Counted from the stretch's first letter, positions 1 to 8,389 are shown. The stretch is 64,000 nt of DNA from Pseudomonas nicosulfuronedens (GCF_005877905.1 NZ_SWDV01000003.1:267512-331511); one strand, 5' to 3'. The notes: a model not told the origin generated them from the sequence alone. Translations and numbers: made by a program.

Positions 1-59
1 GCATCGCGCTGATCCTCGACGTGCCGAGCATGCTCAAGCGCTACGCCCGTCGTATCTGA
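1..59 (+). CDS. cheA: Chemotaxis histidine kinase CheA, 3' end only
   Basis: Only the last 18 codons lie in the window, ending IALILDVPSMLKRYARRI at a TGA at 57-59. The pattern V/IALILDVPS is the usual last strand and helix of the CheW-like regulatory domain that closes CheA. The identification rests on this tail and on the position directly upstream of cheB, motC, motD, the ParA/ParP pair and cheW, the order of the Pseudomonas che cluster. CheA phosphorylates CheY and CheB and docks to receptors through CheW. The rest of the gene lies to the left of the window. Confidence 0.8.
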   Translation, partial: IALILDVPSMLKRYARRI

Positions 60-136
60 CCGCCATGGGTGGGCGCAGTCAATAAAACAAGCTGCGCTCG
101 CTCGTGTGATGGAAGAAGTTTTTTTCAGGAGTGTCT

Positions 137-1255
137 ATGGCTGTCAAAGTCCTGGTGGTGGACGATTCGGGGTTCTTCCGCCGCCGTGTCTCGGAGATTC
201 TTTCGGCTGACCCGCAGATCCAGGTGGTCGGTACGGCGACCAACGGCCGCGAGGCAATCGATCAGGCGCTGGCGCTCAAGCCCGACGTGATCACCATGGA
301 CTACGAGATGCCGCTGATGGACGGCATCACCGCCGTGCGGACCATCATGCAACGCTGTCCGACGCCGGTCCTGATGTTCTCCTCGCTGACCCACGAGGGC
401 GCGCGGGTGACCCTGGACGCGCTGGACGCCGGCGCCGTCGATTACCTGCCGAAGAATTTCGAGGACATCTCGCGCAACCCGGACAAGGTCCGCCAGCTGC
501 TGTGCGAGAAGGTCCACACCATCGCCAAGAGCAACCGCCGCTTCGCCGCGTACGCTTCGTATTCGTCGAGCTCGGCCGCTCCGGCTTCGACTCCCGCTGC
601 CGGCACGGCGCGCCCGACCGCTTCCGCTTCGGCGGGCGGCAGCCATGCGCCGGCCGCTCCGGCTCCGGCGACCTCCGCCGCCCCAAAGCGTAAGCCCTAC
701 CGGCTGGTAGCCATCGGCACTTCGACCGGTGGGCCGGTGGCGCTGCAGCGGGTCCTGACCCAGCTGCCTGCCAACTTCCCCGCGCCCCTGGTGCTGATCC
801 AGCATATGCCGGCGGCCTTCACCAAGGCCTTTGCCGAGCGCCTGGACAAGCTGTGCAAGATCACCGTCAAGGAAGCCGAGGATGGCGACATCCTGCGTCC
901 CGGCGTGGCCCTGCTGGCTCCCGGTGGCAAGCAGATGATGGTCGATGCTCGTGGCGCGATCCGTATCCTGCCGGGTGACGAACGCCTGAACTACAAGCCC
1001 TGCGTCGACGTGACCTTCGGTTCCGCGTCCAAGGCGTACGGCGACAAGGTCCTGGCAGTGGTTCTCACCGGCATGGGCGCCGACGGCCGCGAGGGCGCAC
1101 GCATGCTCAAGCAGGGCGGCGCTCAGGTCTGGGCCCAGGATGAAGCCAGCTGCGTGATCTACGGCATGCCCATGGCGATCGCCAAGGCCGGCCTGGCCGA
1201 TGCGGTGTTCAGCCTGGACGACATCGGCCGCCACCTGACCGAGGCCTGCGGCTGA
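137..1255 (+). CDS. cheB: Chemotaxis-specific methylesterase CheB
   Basis: A 372-residue two-domain response regulator. Residues 1-120 are a receiver domain with the acidic pair D9/D10 and phosphoacceptor D55 in [10 protein letters not shown]. Residues about 135-185 are an Ala/Ser/Pro-rich linker, longer than in enteric CheB. Residues 186-372 are the methylesterase domain with the serine-hydrolase triad S196 (GTSTGGP), H223 (IQHMP) and D316 (TGMGADG). It removes methyl groups from chemoreceptor glutamates, giving adaptation, and is activated by CheA phosphorylation. The ATG at 137 is preferred over the GTG at 131 because CAGGAG at 126-131 is a ribosome site spaced 5 bases before it. The stop overlaps motC (TGATG). 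Confidence 0.96.
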   Translation: MAVKVLVVDDSGFFRRRVSEILSADPQIQVVGTATNGREAIDQALALKPDVITMDYEMPLMDGITAVRTIMQRCPTPVLMFSSLTHEGARVTLDALDAGAVDYLPKNFEDISRNPDKVRQLLCEKVHTIAKSNRRFAAYASYSSSSAAPASTPAAGTARPTASASAGGSHAPAAPAPATSAAPKRKPYRLVAIGTSTGGPVALQRVLTQLPANFPAPLVLIQHMPAAFTKAFAERLDKLCKITVKEAEDGDILRPGVALLAPGGKQMMVDARGAIRILPGDERLNYKPCVDVTFGSASKAYGDKVLAVVLTGMGADGREGARMLKQGGAQVWAQDEASCVIYGMPMAIAKAGLADAVFSLDDIGRHLTEACG

Positions 1256-1995
1256 TGGATGTCCTCAGCCTGGTCGGCCTGATCCTCGCGCTGGTTGCCA
1301 TCATCGGTGGCAACTTCCTCGAGGGCGGGCACGTCGGTGCCCTGGCGAACGGCCCGGCGGCACTGATCGTGGTGGGCGGCACCCTGGCCGCCGCGCTGCT
1401 GCAGACCCCGGTCGCGGTGCTCAAGCGCGCCGTGACCATGCTGCGCTGGATGGTCCTGCCGCCCAAGGTGGACTTGGTCGGCGGCATCAACCACGTGGTC
1501 GGCTGGAGCATGACGGCACGCAAGGAAGGCCTGCTGGGCCTGGAAACCGTCGCCGACGCCGAGCGTGACCCCTACGCGCGCAAGGGCCTGCAACTGCTGG
1601 TGGACGGCACCGAGCCCGAGGCCATCCGCAGCATTCTCGAAGTCGACCTGTTCAACCAGGAAAGCCGCGACCTGGCTGCCGCCAAGGTCTTCGAGGCCAT
1701 GGGTGGCTACTCGCCGACCATCGGCATCATCGGCGCGGTGATGGGCCTGATCCACGTGATGGGCAACCTCGCCGACCCCAGCCAGCTGGGCAACGGCATC
1801 GCCGTTGCGTTCGTCGCCACCATCTACGGCGTGGGATTGGCCAACCTCCTGCTGCTGCCCATCGGCAACAAGCTGAAAAGTATCGTGCTGCGCCAGTCGT
1901 GCTACCGCGAAATGCTGATGGAGGGCCTGCTGTCCATCGCCGAGGGTGAGAACCCGCGCTCCATCGAGCTGAAGCTGCAAGGCTTCGTCGGCTGA
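1255..1995 (+). CDS. motC: Flagellar motor stator protein MotC (MotA family)
   Basis: A 246-residue MotA-type proton-channel subunit with four hydrophobic segments: two at the N-terminus (about 4-22 and 32-50) and two after residue 150 (GGYSPTIGIIGAVMGLIHVMG and a following segment). The cytoplasmic loop between carries the charged residues that contact the rotor. Pseudomonas have two stators, MotAB and MotCD; the chromosomal position inside the che operon identifies this as MotC, the stator linked to swarming and high-load torque. Translation is coupled to cheB by a 1-base overlap. Confidence 0.95.
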   Translation: MDVLSLVGLILALVAIIGGNFLEGGHVGALANGPAALIVVGGTLAAALLQTPVAVLKRAVTMLRWMVLPPKVDLVGGINHVVGWSMTARKEGLLGLETVADAERDPYARKGLQLLVDGTEPEAIRSILEVDLFNQESRDLAAAKVFEAMGGYSPTIGIIGAVMGLIHVMGNLADPSQLGNGIAVAFVATIYGVGLANLLLLPIGNKLKSIVLRQSCYREMLMEGLLSIAEGENPRSIELKLQGFVG

Positions 1996-2011
1996 GGAGG
2001 AGGGGATGCGC

Positions 2012-2893
2012 ATGCCTCGCCGCAGACGTCATGAGGAACACGAGAATCACGAACGCTGGCTGGTGTCCTATGCGGACTTCATCACCCTGCTGTTCGCCTT
2101 CTTCGTGGTGATGTACTCGATCTCCTCGATCAACGAGGGCAAGTACAAGATCCTCTCGGAGACCCTGACCGGCGTATTCAACCAGCCGGACCGCTCGATT
2201 CGTCCGATCCCGGTTGGCGAGGAGCGCCCGCGCACCCAGCAGCCGGACCAGTCGATCACCGAGCCGGAGGACGAAGGCCAGGCCCAGGGCAGCCCCGATA
2301 CCCTGCAGCAGATCAGCGACAGCGTGCGCCAGGCCTTCGGCGACCTGATTTCCACCGATCAGCTGTCGGTGCGCGGCAACGAGTTCTGGATCGAGATCAC
2401 CCTCAATTCCAGCCTGCTGTTCCCTAGCGGCGATGCGATTCCCAATGACGCCGCCTTCGAGATCATCGAGAAGGTCGCCAGGATTCTGGCGCCTTACCGC
2501 AACCCGGTGCATGTCGAAGGCTTCACCGACAACGTACCGATCCATAATTCGCAGTACCCGACCAACTGGGAGCTGTCCGCGGCCCGCGCCGCCAGCATCG
2601 TCCGCATGCTCGCCCAGGACGGCCTCGACGCCGGTCGGCTGGCGGCGGTGGGCTATGGCGAATTCCAGCCAGTGGCGGACAATGCCACGGCGGACGGCCG
2701 CGCACGCAACCGCCGGGTGGTGCTGGTGATCTCCCGCAACCTGGAGGTGCGCCGCAGCATCAGCGGTGTGGGCAGCGGCAAGGCGCAGCCGGACCCGGCG
2801 TTGCGGCATGCTGGCACGCAACCTGCACCAGTGATTGCCAGTGAGGCGCCCGGCAGTGGCGCCGTCAATTCTTCGTCATCGGCAGGGGACTGA
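2012..2893 (+). CDS. motD: Flagellar motor stator protein MotD (MotB family)
   Basis: MotB-type partner of MotC, 293 residues from the ATG at 2012 (an ATG at 2006 is also possible; AGGAGG at 1998-2003 is better spaced for 2012). A charged N-terminus precedes one membrane helix, WLVSYADFITLLFAFFVVM, which contains the proton-binding Asp of stator B subunits. A Pro/Gln/Glu-rich linker follows, then an OmpA-like peptidoglycan-binding domain (about 140-255) with the VHVEGFTDNVPI and NWELSAARA signatures. The tail beyond 255 is low-complexity. It anchors the MotC/MotD stator to the cell wall. The gene follows motC by 10 bases. Confidence 0.94.
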   Translation: MPRRRRHEEHENHERWLVSYADFITLLFAFFVVMYSISSINEGKYKILSETLTGVFNQPDRSIRPIPVGEERPRTQQPDQSITEPEDEGQAQGSPDTLQQISDSVRQAFGDLISTDQLSVRGNEFWIEITLNSSLLFPSGDAIPNDAAFEIIEKVARILAPYRNPVHVEGFTDNVPIHNSQYPTNWELSAARAASIVRMLAQDGLDAGRLAAVGYGEFQPVADNATADGRARNRRVVLVISRNLEVRRSISGVGSGKAQPDPALRHAGTQPAPVIASEAPGSGAVNSSSSAGD

Positions 2894-2942
2894 ACGATAT
2901 GAAAACCCTGATCCGATCCTGTGCATGCGGGGAGCCAGCACT

Positions 2943-3731
2943 ATGAAAGTCTGGGCGGTAGCCAACCAGAAAGGTGGCGTCGGCAAGACCACATCCTCGA
3001 TCGCATTGGCGGGCCTGCTGGCGGATGCCGGCAAGCGCGTGCTGATCGTCGACCTGGACCCCCACGGCTCGATGACCAGCTACTTCGGCCATGACCCGGA
3101 CACCCTGGAGCACAGCGTATTCGACCTGTTCCTGCACCAGGGCAACGTGCCCGAGGGGCTGCCGGAATCGCTGCTGTTGCCCACCAGCCACGAACACATC
3201 CGCCTGCTGCCTTCGAGCACCGCGCTGGCCACCCTGGAGCGTCAGTCGCCCGGGCAGAACGGCCTGGGCCTGGTGATCGCCAAGAGCCTGGCGCAGCTGT
3301 GGAACGAATTCGACTACGCAATCATCGACAGCCCACCGCTGCTGGGCGTGCTGATGGTCAACGCCATGGCGGCCAGCCAGCACCTGGTGATCCCGGTGCA
3401 GACCGAATTCCTCGCCCTCAAGGGCCTGGAGCGCATGGTCAACACGCTGAAGATGGTTAACCGCTCGCGCAAGCAGGCGCTGCCGTTCACCATCGTGCCG
3501 ACCCTGTTCGATCGCCGTACCCAGGCGTCGCTGGGCACTCTGCGGGTGCTGCGCGATACCTATCCGGATACGCTCTGGCAGGCGTTCATTCCGGTGGACA
3601 CCAAGCTGCGTGATGCCAGCCGCCTGGGCATGGTGCCCTCGCGCAACGACAGCAACAGCCGTGGCGTGATCGCCTACCGCGCGCTGCTCAAGCATCTGCT
3701 GGCCCATGTGCCGGCGAGCCAGGTAGCCTGA
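2943..3731 (+). CDS. ParA-like ATPase of the chemotaxis operon (ParC type)
   Basis: A 262-residue deviant-Walker ATPase. KGGVGKTT near residues 10-17 is the P-loop with the signature lysine K10, and VDLDPHGS and DYAIIDSPP are switch motifs. Chromosomal members of this che-linked family (PA1462 in P. aeruginosa, ParC in Vibrio) place chemotaxis arrays at the cell pole through the CheW-like protein encoded next. The true start is the ATG at 2943 behind GGGAGCCAGCACT; the frame is open further upstream, but that extension lacks the conserved N-terminus and a good ribosome site. No ParB or parS-like gene is present, so a role in array positioning rather than DNA segregation is inferred. Confidence 0.88.
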   Translation: MKVWAVANQKGGVGKTTSSIALAGLLADAGKRVLIVDLDPHGSMTSYFGHDPDTLEHSVFDLFLHQGNVPEGLPESLLLPTSHEHIRLLPSSTALATLERQSPGQNGLGLVIAKSLAQLWNEFDYAIIDSPPLLGVLMVNAMAASQHLVIPVQTEFLALKGLERMVNTLKMVNRSRKQALPFTIVPTLFDRRTQASLGTLRVLRDTYPDTLWQAFIPVDTKLRDASRLGMVPSRNDSNSRGVIAYRALLKHLLAHVPASQVA

Positions 3732-3843
3732 GCATGTCGTTGCCCATGCCGGCCGGCCCGAACCAAAGAATCCGACGGATGCGCTCAAGAGCGGCGCGTC
3801 CGCTGCCGATAGGCTGGAATGTCACCTTGCGCGGTTATCCATC

Positions 3844-4785
3844 ATGAGTCGTTCCGCTACCGCCACTCGCCCCCAGCTTGCGCTGCAGTCCTACCTGGAC
3901 GCGCTGCTGCAGGAGGCCACTTTCGAAGACTTCGTCCCGGAACCGGTGGCGCAGCCTGTCGCCGTGCCTGTTGCTCCGGCTCCGGTCGCCCCGGTGGCGC
4001 TGGTCGTCAGCGAGCCGGTCGCGCCCTTGCTCGCCGAGCCTCAGGCTGCCGTCGTACAGGCGCCGGAAGCCAGTGTCAGCCTCGACGAATTCGAAGCGGC
4101 CGTACTCGAAGAACAGGTCCGTGATGCACGTTTGAACGTCGCCGCCCGAGCTCCGGTGGCCGAGCTGCGCCTGCCCGAGCCTGTGCCGGTCATCGAAGCG
4201 CCGGTGATCGCTGAGCCGACAGTCGATGAGCCGCCGGCGCAGATGGGCCAGGTCATCGACCTGCACCAGCCCGGCAGCGCCGAGATGCCTGCCGCGCCGC
4301 TGAAGCTGCTCGACGACGGTCGCCCGGTGTGGGCCGCCGAGCCCTTCGAGTGCCTGCTGTTCGACGTCGCCGGGCTGACCCTGGCGGTGCCGCTGGTTTG
4401 CCTGGGCTCCATCTATCCACTGGCGGGGCACGACCTGACCCCGCTGTTCGGCCAGCCTGACTGGTTCCTCGGCATCCTGCCGGGCCAGAACGGCAACCTG
4501 AAGGTACTCGACACCGCGCGCTGGGTGATGCCCGAGCGTTACCGCGACGACTACCGCGAGGGGCTGCAGTATGTGATTTCCGTGCAGGGCTACGAGTGGG
4601 GCCTCGCCGTACACCAGGTCAGCCGCTCTGTGCGCCTGGACCCGTCCGAGGTGAAGTGGCGCAGCCAGCGCCAGCAACGCCCGTGGCTGGCCGGCACGGT
4701 GATCGACCAGATGTGCGCGCTGCTCGACGTCTCGGCCCTGGCCGAACTGATCGCCAGCGGCGCGACCAAGCGCCTGCAGCCTTGA
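3844..4785 (+). CDS. CheW-domain polar-localisation protein ParP
   Basis: A 313-residue protein with two parts. The first 150 residues are an acidic Ala/Pro/Val-rich, probably disordered region after a short conserved start (ALQSYLDALLQEATF). Residues about 165-310 are a CheW-like domain (FECLLFDVAGLTLAVPL, WFLGILPGQNGNLKVLDT). This architecture matches ParP, which couples the ParA-like ATPase to CheA/receptor arrays. It sits between the ParA-like gene and cheW, with 112 bases of spacer before it, more than elsewhere in the operon. The domain call is firm; the polar role is inferred from Vibrio and P. aeruginosa homologues. Confidence 0.85.
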   Translation: MSRSATATRPQLALQSYLDALLQEATFEDFVPEPVAQPVAVPVAPAPVAPVALVVSEPVAPLLAEPQAAVVQAPEASVSLDEFEAAVLEEQVRDARLNVAARAPVAELRLPEPVPVIEAPVIAEPTVDEPPAQMGQVIDLHQPGSAEMPAAPLKLLDDGRPVWAAEPFECLLFDVAGLTLAVPLVCLGSIYPLAGHDLTPLFGQPDWFLGILPGQNGNLKVLDTARWVMPERYRDDYREGLQYVISVQGYEWGLAVHQVSRSVRLDPSEVKWRSQRQQRPWLAGTVIDQMCALLDVSALAELIASGATKRLQP

Positions 4786-4864
4786 GGCCGGGCCGGAAAA
4801 CCACCTGAATTGAAAGACAACCTCCGCGCCGCAGGCGGCGTGGAACCAGAAGAGGCGAGGGGAT

Positions 4865-5344
4865 ATGAAGAAAACGTCAGCGCAAGGTGCCGAAGATCCG
4901 ATTCTGCAGTGGGTCACCTTCCGCCTGGACAATGAGACCTACGGCATCAACGTGATGCAGGTCCAGGAAGTGCTGCGCTACACCGAGATCGCGCCGGTTC
5001 CGGGTGCTCCGAGCTATGTGCTGGGCATCATCAACCTGCGCGGCAACGTGGTCACCGTGATCGACACCCGCCAGCGCTTCGGCCTCGACCCTGCGCCGGT
5101 CTCGGACAACACCCGCATCGTCATCATCGAAGCCGACAAGCAGGTGGTGGGCATCCTGGTCGACAGCGTTGCCGAGGTCGTCTACCTGCGCCAATCCGAG
5201 ATCGAGACTGCGCCGAACGTGGGTAACGACGAATCGGCCAAGTTCATCCAGGGCGTCTGCAACAAGAACGGCGAACTGCTGATCCTGGTCGAGCTGGACA
5301 AGATGATGACCGAGGAAGAGTGGTCGGAGCTGGAGAGCATCTGA
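4865..5344 (+). CDS. cheW: Chemotaxis coupling protein CheW
   Basis: A 159-residue single CheW domain occupying almost the whole protein, starting after a short polar lead (residues 1-12). Typical segments are VTFRLDNETYGINVMQVQEVLRY, LGIINLRGNVVTVIDTR and GILVDSVAEV. It links chemoreceptors to CheA in the array core. GAGGCGAGGGGAT at 4855-4866 supplies the ribosome site for the ATG at 4865. It is the second CheW-fold protein in the operon; unlike ParP it lacks an N-terminal disordered arm. Confidence 0.96.
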   Translation: MKKTSAQGAEDPILQWVTFRLDNETYGINVMQVQEVLRYTEIAPVPGAPSYVLGIINLRGNVVTVIDTRQRFGLDPAPVSDNTRIVIIEADKQVVGILVDSVAEVVYLRQSEIETAPNVGNDESAKFIQGVCNKNGELLILVELDKMMTEEEWSELESI

Positions 5345-5345
5345 G

Positions 5346-5753
5346 GTGCTGATCGCTCTGGTTGTGCTCGGTATCGCCTGCGCCGGTCTTGCACTGGCCT
5401 GCGTCTGGCTGTCCGGCCGGCAGCGCGCCCAGGAGGCCCAGGCGGTGCAGCTGGCCAAGCAGCTGGCGGTGTTCGAGCAGCGTCTGAAGGAGCAGGGCAA
5501 GCGCATCGAGTCGTACCAGCAGATCAATATCCGCATGGGCGAGGAGCTGCGTGAGCTGAACAAGCAGGTCGCGCCGCTGCCCGAGCGTCTGGTGCGCATC
5601 GAGCAGCGCGACCCCACCAGCCTGTCCTTCAGCCAGGCCGCGCGCCTGGTCGGCATGGGCGCCAGCCCGGAAGACCTGACCCAGAGCTGCGGCCTGTCCC
5701 AGGCCGAAGCCGAACTGGTCGCCCGCCTGCATCAGGGCAAGGCGCGCGACTAG
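5346..5753 (+). CDS. DUF2802 membrane-anchored protein ending the che operon
   Basis: A 135-residue protein with an N-terminal membrane helix (residues 2-18), a charged coiled-coil-like stretch (about 25-75) and a C-terminal SFSQAARLVGMGASPEDLTQSCGLSQAEAELVARL segment resembling a small DNA-binding-type helical unit. This is the DUF2802 family found after cheW in pseudomonads; its function is unknown. The start is a GTG at 5346 just after the cheW stop, with GGAGAG at 5332-5337 as ribosome site. Its last 9 codons and stop have a second copy at 8354-8382, so an insert appears to have landed in the end of this gene and rebuilt it. Confidence 0.85.
   Translation: MLIALVVLGIACAGLALACVWLSGRQRAQEAQAVQLAKQLAVFEQRLKEQGKRIESYQQINIRMGEELRELNKQVAPLPERLVRIEQRDPTSLSFSQAARLVGMGASPEDLTQSCGLSQAEAELVARLHQGKARD
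5726..5751 (+). repeat. Left 26-bp direct repeat flanking the accessory insert
   Basis: Positions 5726-5751 cover the final codons of the DUF2802 gene and match 8354-8379 in the same orientation at 24 of 26 positions, with 16 identical bases in the centre (5731-5746). Everything between the copies (zinc-ribbon gene, transposase, AT-rich repeats) is foreign in style to its neighbours. The left copy reads on to a TAG stop. It behaves like an attachment-site or target-duplication boundary. Confidence 0.65.
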
Positions 5754-5769
5754 TACTGGTTGCCCCTGA

Positions 5770-6819
5770 TTAGCGATCGTAGGCTTCGTACCTTTGCCTG
5801 ACCTTGGACTTGCTACTGGATAAGCGATCCATGTGCCCGCAGGTCGGGCACCATCTTCCCGAGCGGATATTGCTGAATGCGCTGTGCCAGCTATGGCCTC
5901 GGTGACAGAGCCAATGCAGTTTTTCCTGGCATCGTATGTACTCGGCAGAAAGGCATTGACCGCCGCGCTCCGCAGCTATGCGTCGAGCGTCTTCGAGGGT
6001 TAGTCGCTGGGATTGCGTCAAACAGGCTTTGCACCAGCTACCAGCCAGGACGTGGGCGGCCTTGGTCTCCCACTCGTGGCCCTGGATGCATCGAAAGCGG
6101 TAGCGAGGATTGGCACCCACATACTCGTCGGCCAGGCACTCCCCGCCATGCCGTGCGGCCGCTTCGTGCAGCCTGGCCAGACCGTCCATTTGCCAGACAG
6201 CCAGATCGATCGGCCGGTGGCTGCAATAAGGGCACCAAAGATTGTCTTTCATGACAGATGAGCCTCGGGCTTGCCAGACATGCCCTTTGGCACAACGGAA
6301 GTCGTATTTCCTCATCAGTCCCAGGTACTGATCAGACAAGCAATTGCCGCCACGTCTTTTCGCTGCCTGTCGCAATCGCTTGAGGCCATCTTTGAGCAGC
6401 AGCGTATCAGCCAGCTTGAGCCGACCATTGTTGCAGACTGGGCAGCTTATGTTCGCCAATGCGGTGCGACCGGTACGCTCCCAGGTATGCCCTTGCGCGC
6501 ACCGGAAGTGATGATTGGTTTTCTCTCCCAGCCACTCTTTGCTCAATAGCCGGATACCCGCGGTCCTGGCCGTGGAGCGCAGCAACTGCAGGCGCTGAGT
6601 CTTCAGGCACGTCTGGCATTCGGGCAGCTTCGATTGTTGGGTGAAGGGCCTCATGTAGCGCTTGATCTCATGGCCTTTACGACAACGGAACCAGTAGGTC
6701 GAGTCGAATCCCTTCCACTCCCCCAGCCGTTCCATGCCCACCCGTGCCACTTCGGCCTGCAAGTGGTCGTAACGTGCCTGGGCTGATGTCTCGTGTGGAT
6801 AAGTCAGCGTCCGACTCAT
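5770..6819 (-). CDS. Five-unit zinc-ribbon (CxxGH...CxxC) protein, function unknown
   Basis: A 349-residue protein built from five tandem units of 55-70 residues. Each has CxxGH followed 15-20 residues later by CxxC: 46-50/68-71, 107-111/126-129, 176-180/196-199, 244-248/263-266 and 305-309/324-327. Each CxxGH is preceded by an aromatic/hydrophobic pair (FRC, FRC, FRC, FRC, WLC) and usually followed by a Trp. Units 2-5 also share an RRxGGxCLSxxY-like lead. Each unit should bind one zinc as a zinc-ribbon or treble clef; nucleic-acid binding is likely but unproven. The ATG at 6819 is chosen for AGAGG 8 bases upstream; a longer reading to 6906 has no ribosome site. It lies alone in the insert, opposite in direction to the che operon. 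Confidence 0.75.
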   Translation of the reverse strand: MSRTLTYPHETSAQARYDHLQAEVARVGMERLGEWKGFDSTYWFRCRKGHEIKRYMRPFTQQSKLPECQTCLKTQRLQLLRSTARTAGIRLLSKEWLGEKTNHHFRCAQGHTWERTGRTALANISCPVCNNGRLKLADTLLLKDGLKRLRQAAKRRGGNCLSDQYLGLMRKYDFRCAKGHVWQARGSSVMKDNLWCPYCSHRPIDLAVWQMDGLARLHEAAARHGGECLADEYVGANPRYRFRCIQGHEWETKAAHVLAGSWCKACLTQSQRLTLEDARRIAAERGGQCLSAEYIRCQEKLHWLCHRGHSWHSAFSNIRSGRWCPTCGHMDRLSSSKSKVRQRYEAYDR

Positions 6820-6899
6820 TCGGCCAACCTCTATTCGTTGATTCCAACTGACTGAAAGAAAAGATTTTTTTGTAGATCTGGTGTCCCGTCCAAGTGTCC

Positions 6900-6935
6900 A
6901 AACCATCTTCCCCGCCAGTTGGCGGGGTGGTTTTT
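6900..6935 (+). terminator. Strong hairpin with T-run, orphan terminator
   Basis: Arms at 6910-6916 and 6921-6927 (7 bp, loop AGTT) are extended by a second paired block, AAACCA at 6900-6905 with TGGTTT at 6928-6933, across a 4-base bulge. A T-run follows on the plus strand. No intact plus-strand gene precedes it, so it may be the remnant end of a lost gene or an insulator at the front of the zinc-ribbon gene. Confidence 0.55.
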
Positions 6936-7102
6936 CGTGGATGAGCCGTCGAAATGCTCCTCCGCTACCTCCCGCCCGTCAGTTTTTCGACTGACTGTCC
7001 CGCCGCAAACCTCCCGATTTCCTGTGTTTCTCGCTGCTGGCTCAGGCGAGTCCGCCTATTCCGTGGACAGGTAGTTTTCCAGTGGCGAATGCACAGTCAC
7101 CG

Positions 7103-8062
7103 CTACCCGCTCAGATAGAAACCGTTCAGCAAACCGCCCCAGGCTTCGAACCATTCCACCCGTTTTGGCACGCGCTGATACGGATCGATGCCGTCCCAGG
7201 CTTCCGACGGCGTTTGTCCACTCAGGTTCTGGTGCGGCCGAACCGCGTTGTACCAGAAGGTGAAGTGTTTCAATGCCGTTTGCAGTTGCTTGTCATCCAC
7301 GACGCGCCATTGATCGAGCTTGCGTTTCAGGGTGCCGAACAAACGTTCGATGCGCCCGTTCTGCCAAGGGCAACCGACCTCGCTGCGTTGGTGGCGAATA
7401 CCGGCCCACCGCAATATTTTGGGAAATACCCAACCCGTGAATATCCGCTCGTTATCGGTTCGCAAGGCGCGCGGTTTTCCATAGCGTCCAATCGCCAGAA
7501 ACAGATAACCCAGCAGCGTCCAGGCGGCTTTATTCGGCACGGCTTTCAATTCGAGCAAGCGCCGCGTGCCGTGATCGATCACGCCGATCAGGGTGTGCTG
7601 TTGTCCCTGGATATCCTGCTTGCCGGTCAGGTCCAGCGCCCACACAGCATTTCTCTTCAGTGATCTGGGCTGCCGTCGCCGCAACTCCCGCCTTTTGCAC
7701 TCAATGGCATAACGCTCCCGGCGCAGGGTGTAGGCGACGAAGGACTTACTCACCGTTATCTGCCGTCGCCGAGCATGCAGGCGGTTGAAGGTATCGGCGA
7801 TGCGCCGATAGCCCGCCTGGGGCATCAACGCCTTGAGGCAAATCAGTTCATCGATCACCCACTGAGGTTTACGCGGCAAGCGAATCGCCGCACCGCGTCG
7901 AGTTCTATGCCAACCGGAGCTTGGCGCAGGAAATTTTCTGAGTGTGAGGAAATGGAAGAGGCTGACCAGCCACCGCCGGATTGTCTGACACCGCTTGAAC
8001 AAAACCATCGCATGCCCTTGGCGAACAGGATGCTTCGCACCGCCCTGGCGGAATGGTGGCAT
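7103..8062 (-). mobile_element. IS transposase, DDE integrase-core type
   Basis: A 319-residue transposase with the retroviral-integrase fold. Residues 65-135 form a basic helical region, probably DNA binding. The catalytic triad is D144 (WALDLTG), D203 (RTDNE) and E239 (NGRIERLFGTLK), a DD35E spacing, followed by FWYNAVRPHQNL, typical of IS3/IS481-like enzymes. The start is uncertain: M1 or the Met at residue 19 (8008). Clear terminal inverted repeats were not found, so element boundaries are undefined. No accessory gene or helper orf precedes it. The coding frame is intact with all catalytic residues, so it may still be active. Confidence 0.85.
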
Positions 8063-8224
8063 CGACCTGTGCGGATCAGGTCTGGATAGTTCAGTGCTGA
8101 GTGCGACGAATCTGGGAATGAGGTGGAGTGATGATTTTGTTAATCCGTGGCAAAGCCAAAAAATTCAATAGCGCACGTTTTAAAACGTTTCTCCGAAACC
8201 ATTGCGGATTTTCTTCTTGAGAGG

Positions 8225-8308
8225 AAAAGGGGACAGATTTATTTTTCTACTCTAAAACTATGCGAAGGAAAAAGGGGACAGATTTATTTTCTACTCTAAA
8301 ACTATGCG
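8225..8308 (+). repeat. Two tandem copies of a GGGGACAGATTTATTTT-containing motif
   Basis: Copies at 8225-8264 and 8270-8308 each read A-run, GGGGACAGATTTATTTT, CTACTCTAAAACTATGCG, differing only by a one-base T-run change. A degenerate inverted version (GGGAAATAAATTTTCCC) lies at about 8330-8346. Repeats of this style occur beside transposases in several pseudomonads (recollection, not searched). They may be end sequences or recognition sites of the element. Confidence 0.6.
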
Positions 8309-8353
8309 CAGAGTGAGGATTGGAGTGCGGGAAATAAATTTTCCCAATTTTCA

Positions 8354-8379
8354 CCTGTATCAGGGCAAGGCGCGGGACT
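8354..8379 (+). repeat. Right 26-bp direct repeat flanking the accessory insert
   Basis: Second copy of the DUF2802 3' end (see 5726-5751), two mismatches. In this copy the reading frame ends ARD then TGA at 8380-8382. The sequence continues into a 7-bp GC hairpin that overlaps the stop, which looks like the original end of the che operon, now displaced 2.6 kb. Confidence 0.65.
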
Positions 8380-8389
8380 GAGCCCGCGC
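8370..8389. terminator. GC hairpin, probable original 3' end of the che operon
   Basis: Perfect 7-bp arms at 8370-8376 (GCGCGGG) and 8383-8389 (CCCGCGC) with a 6-base loop containing the TGA of the duplicated DUF2802 end. No T-run follows, so termination would be weak or factor dependent. It also lies just past the stop of the convergent RNase T2 gene and could serve both directions. Confidence 0.4.

Noticed and set aside
125..1234. Long minus-strand frame opposite cheB
   Set aside because: GC-rich coding DNA leaves the antisense frame open; the translation is low-complexity, His/Gln/Arg-rich and has no family pattern. The same holds for the long antisense frames opposite kefB-like, zwf, wbpM, gltX and the ABC exporter genes.
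2835..2942. Upstream extension of the ParA-like gene
   Set aside because: Overlaps motD, lacks a ribosome site, and the conserved MKVWAVANQKGG start is at 2943.
5877..6549. Plus-strand frames inside the zinc-ribbon gene
   Set aside because: Composition and lack of ribosome sites mark them as shadows; the minus-strand frame has five conserved repeats.
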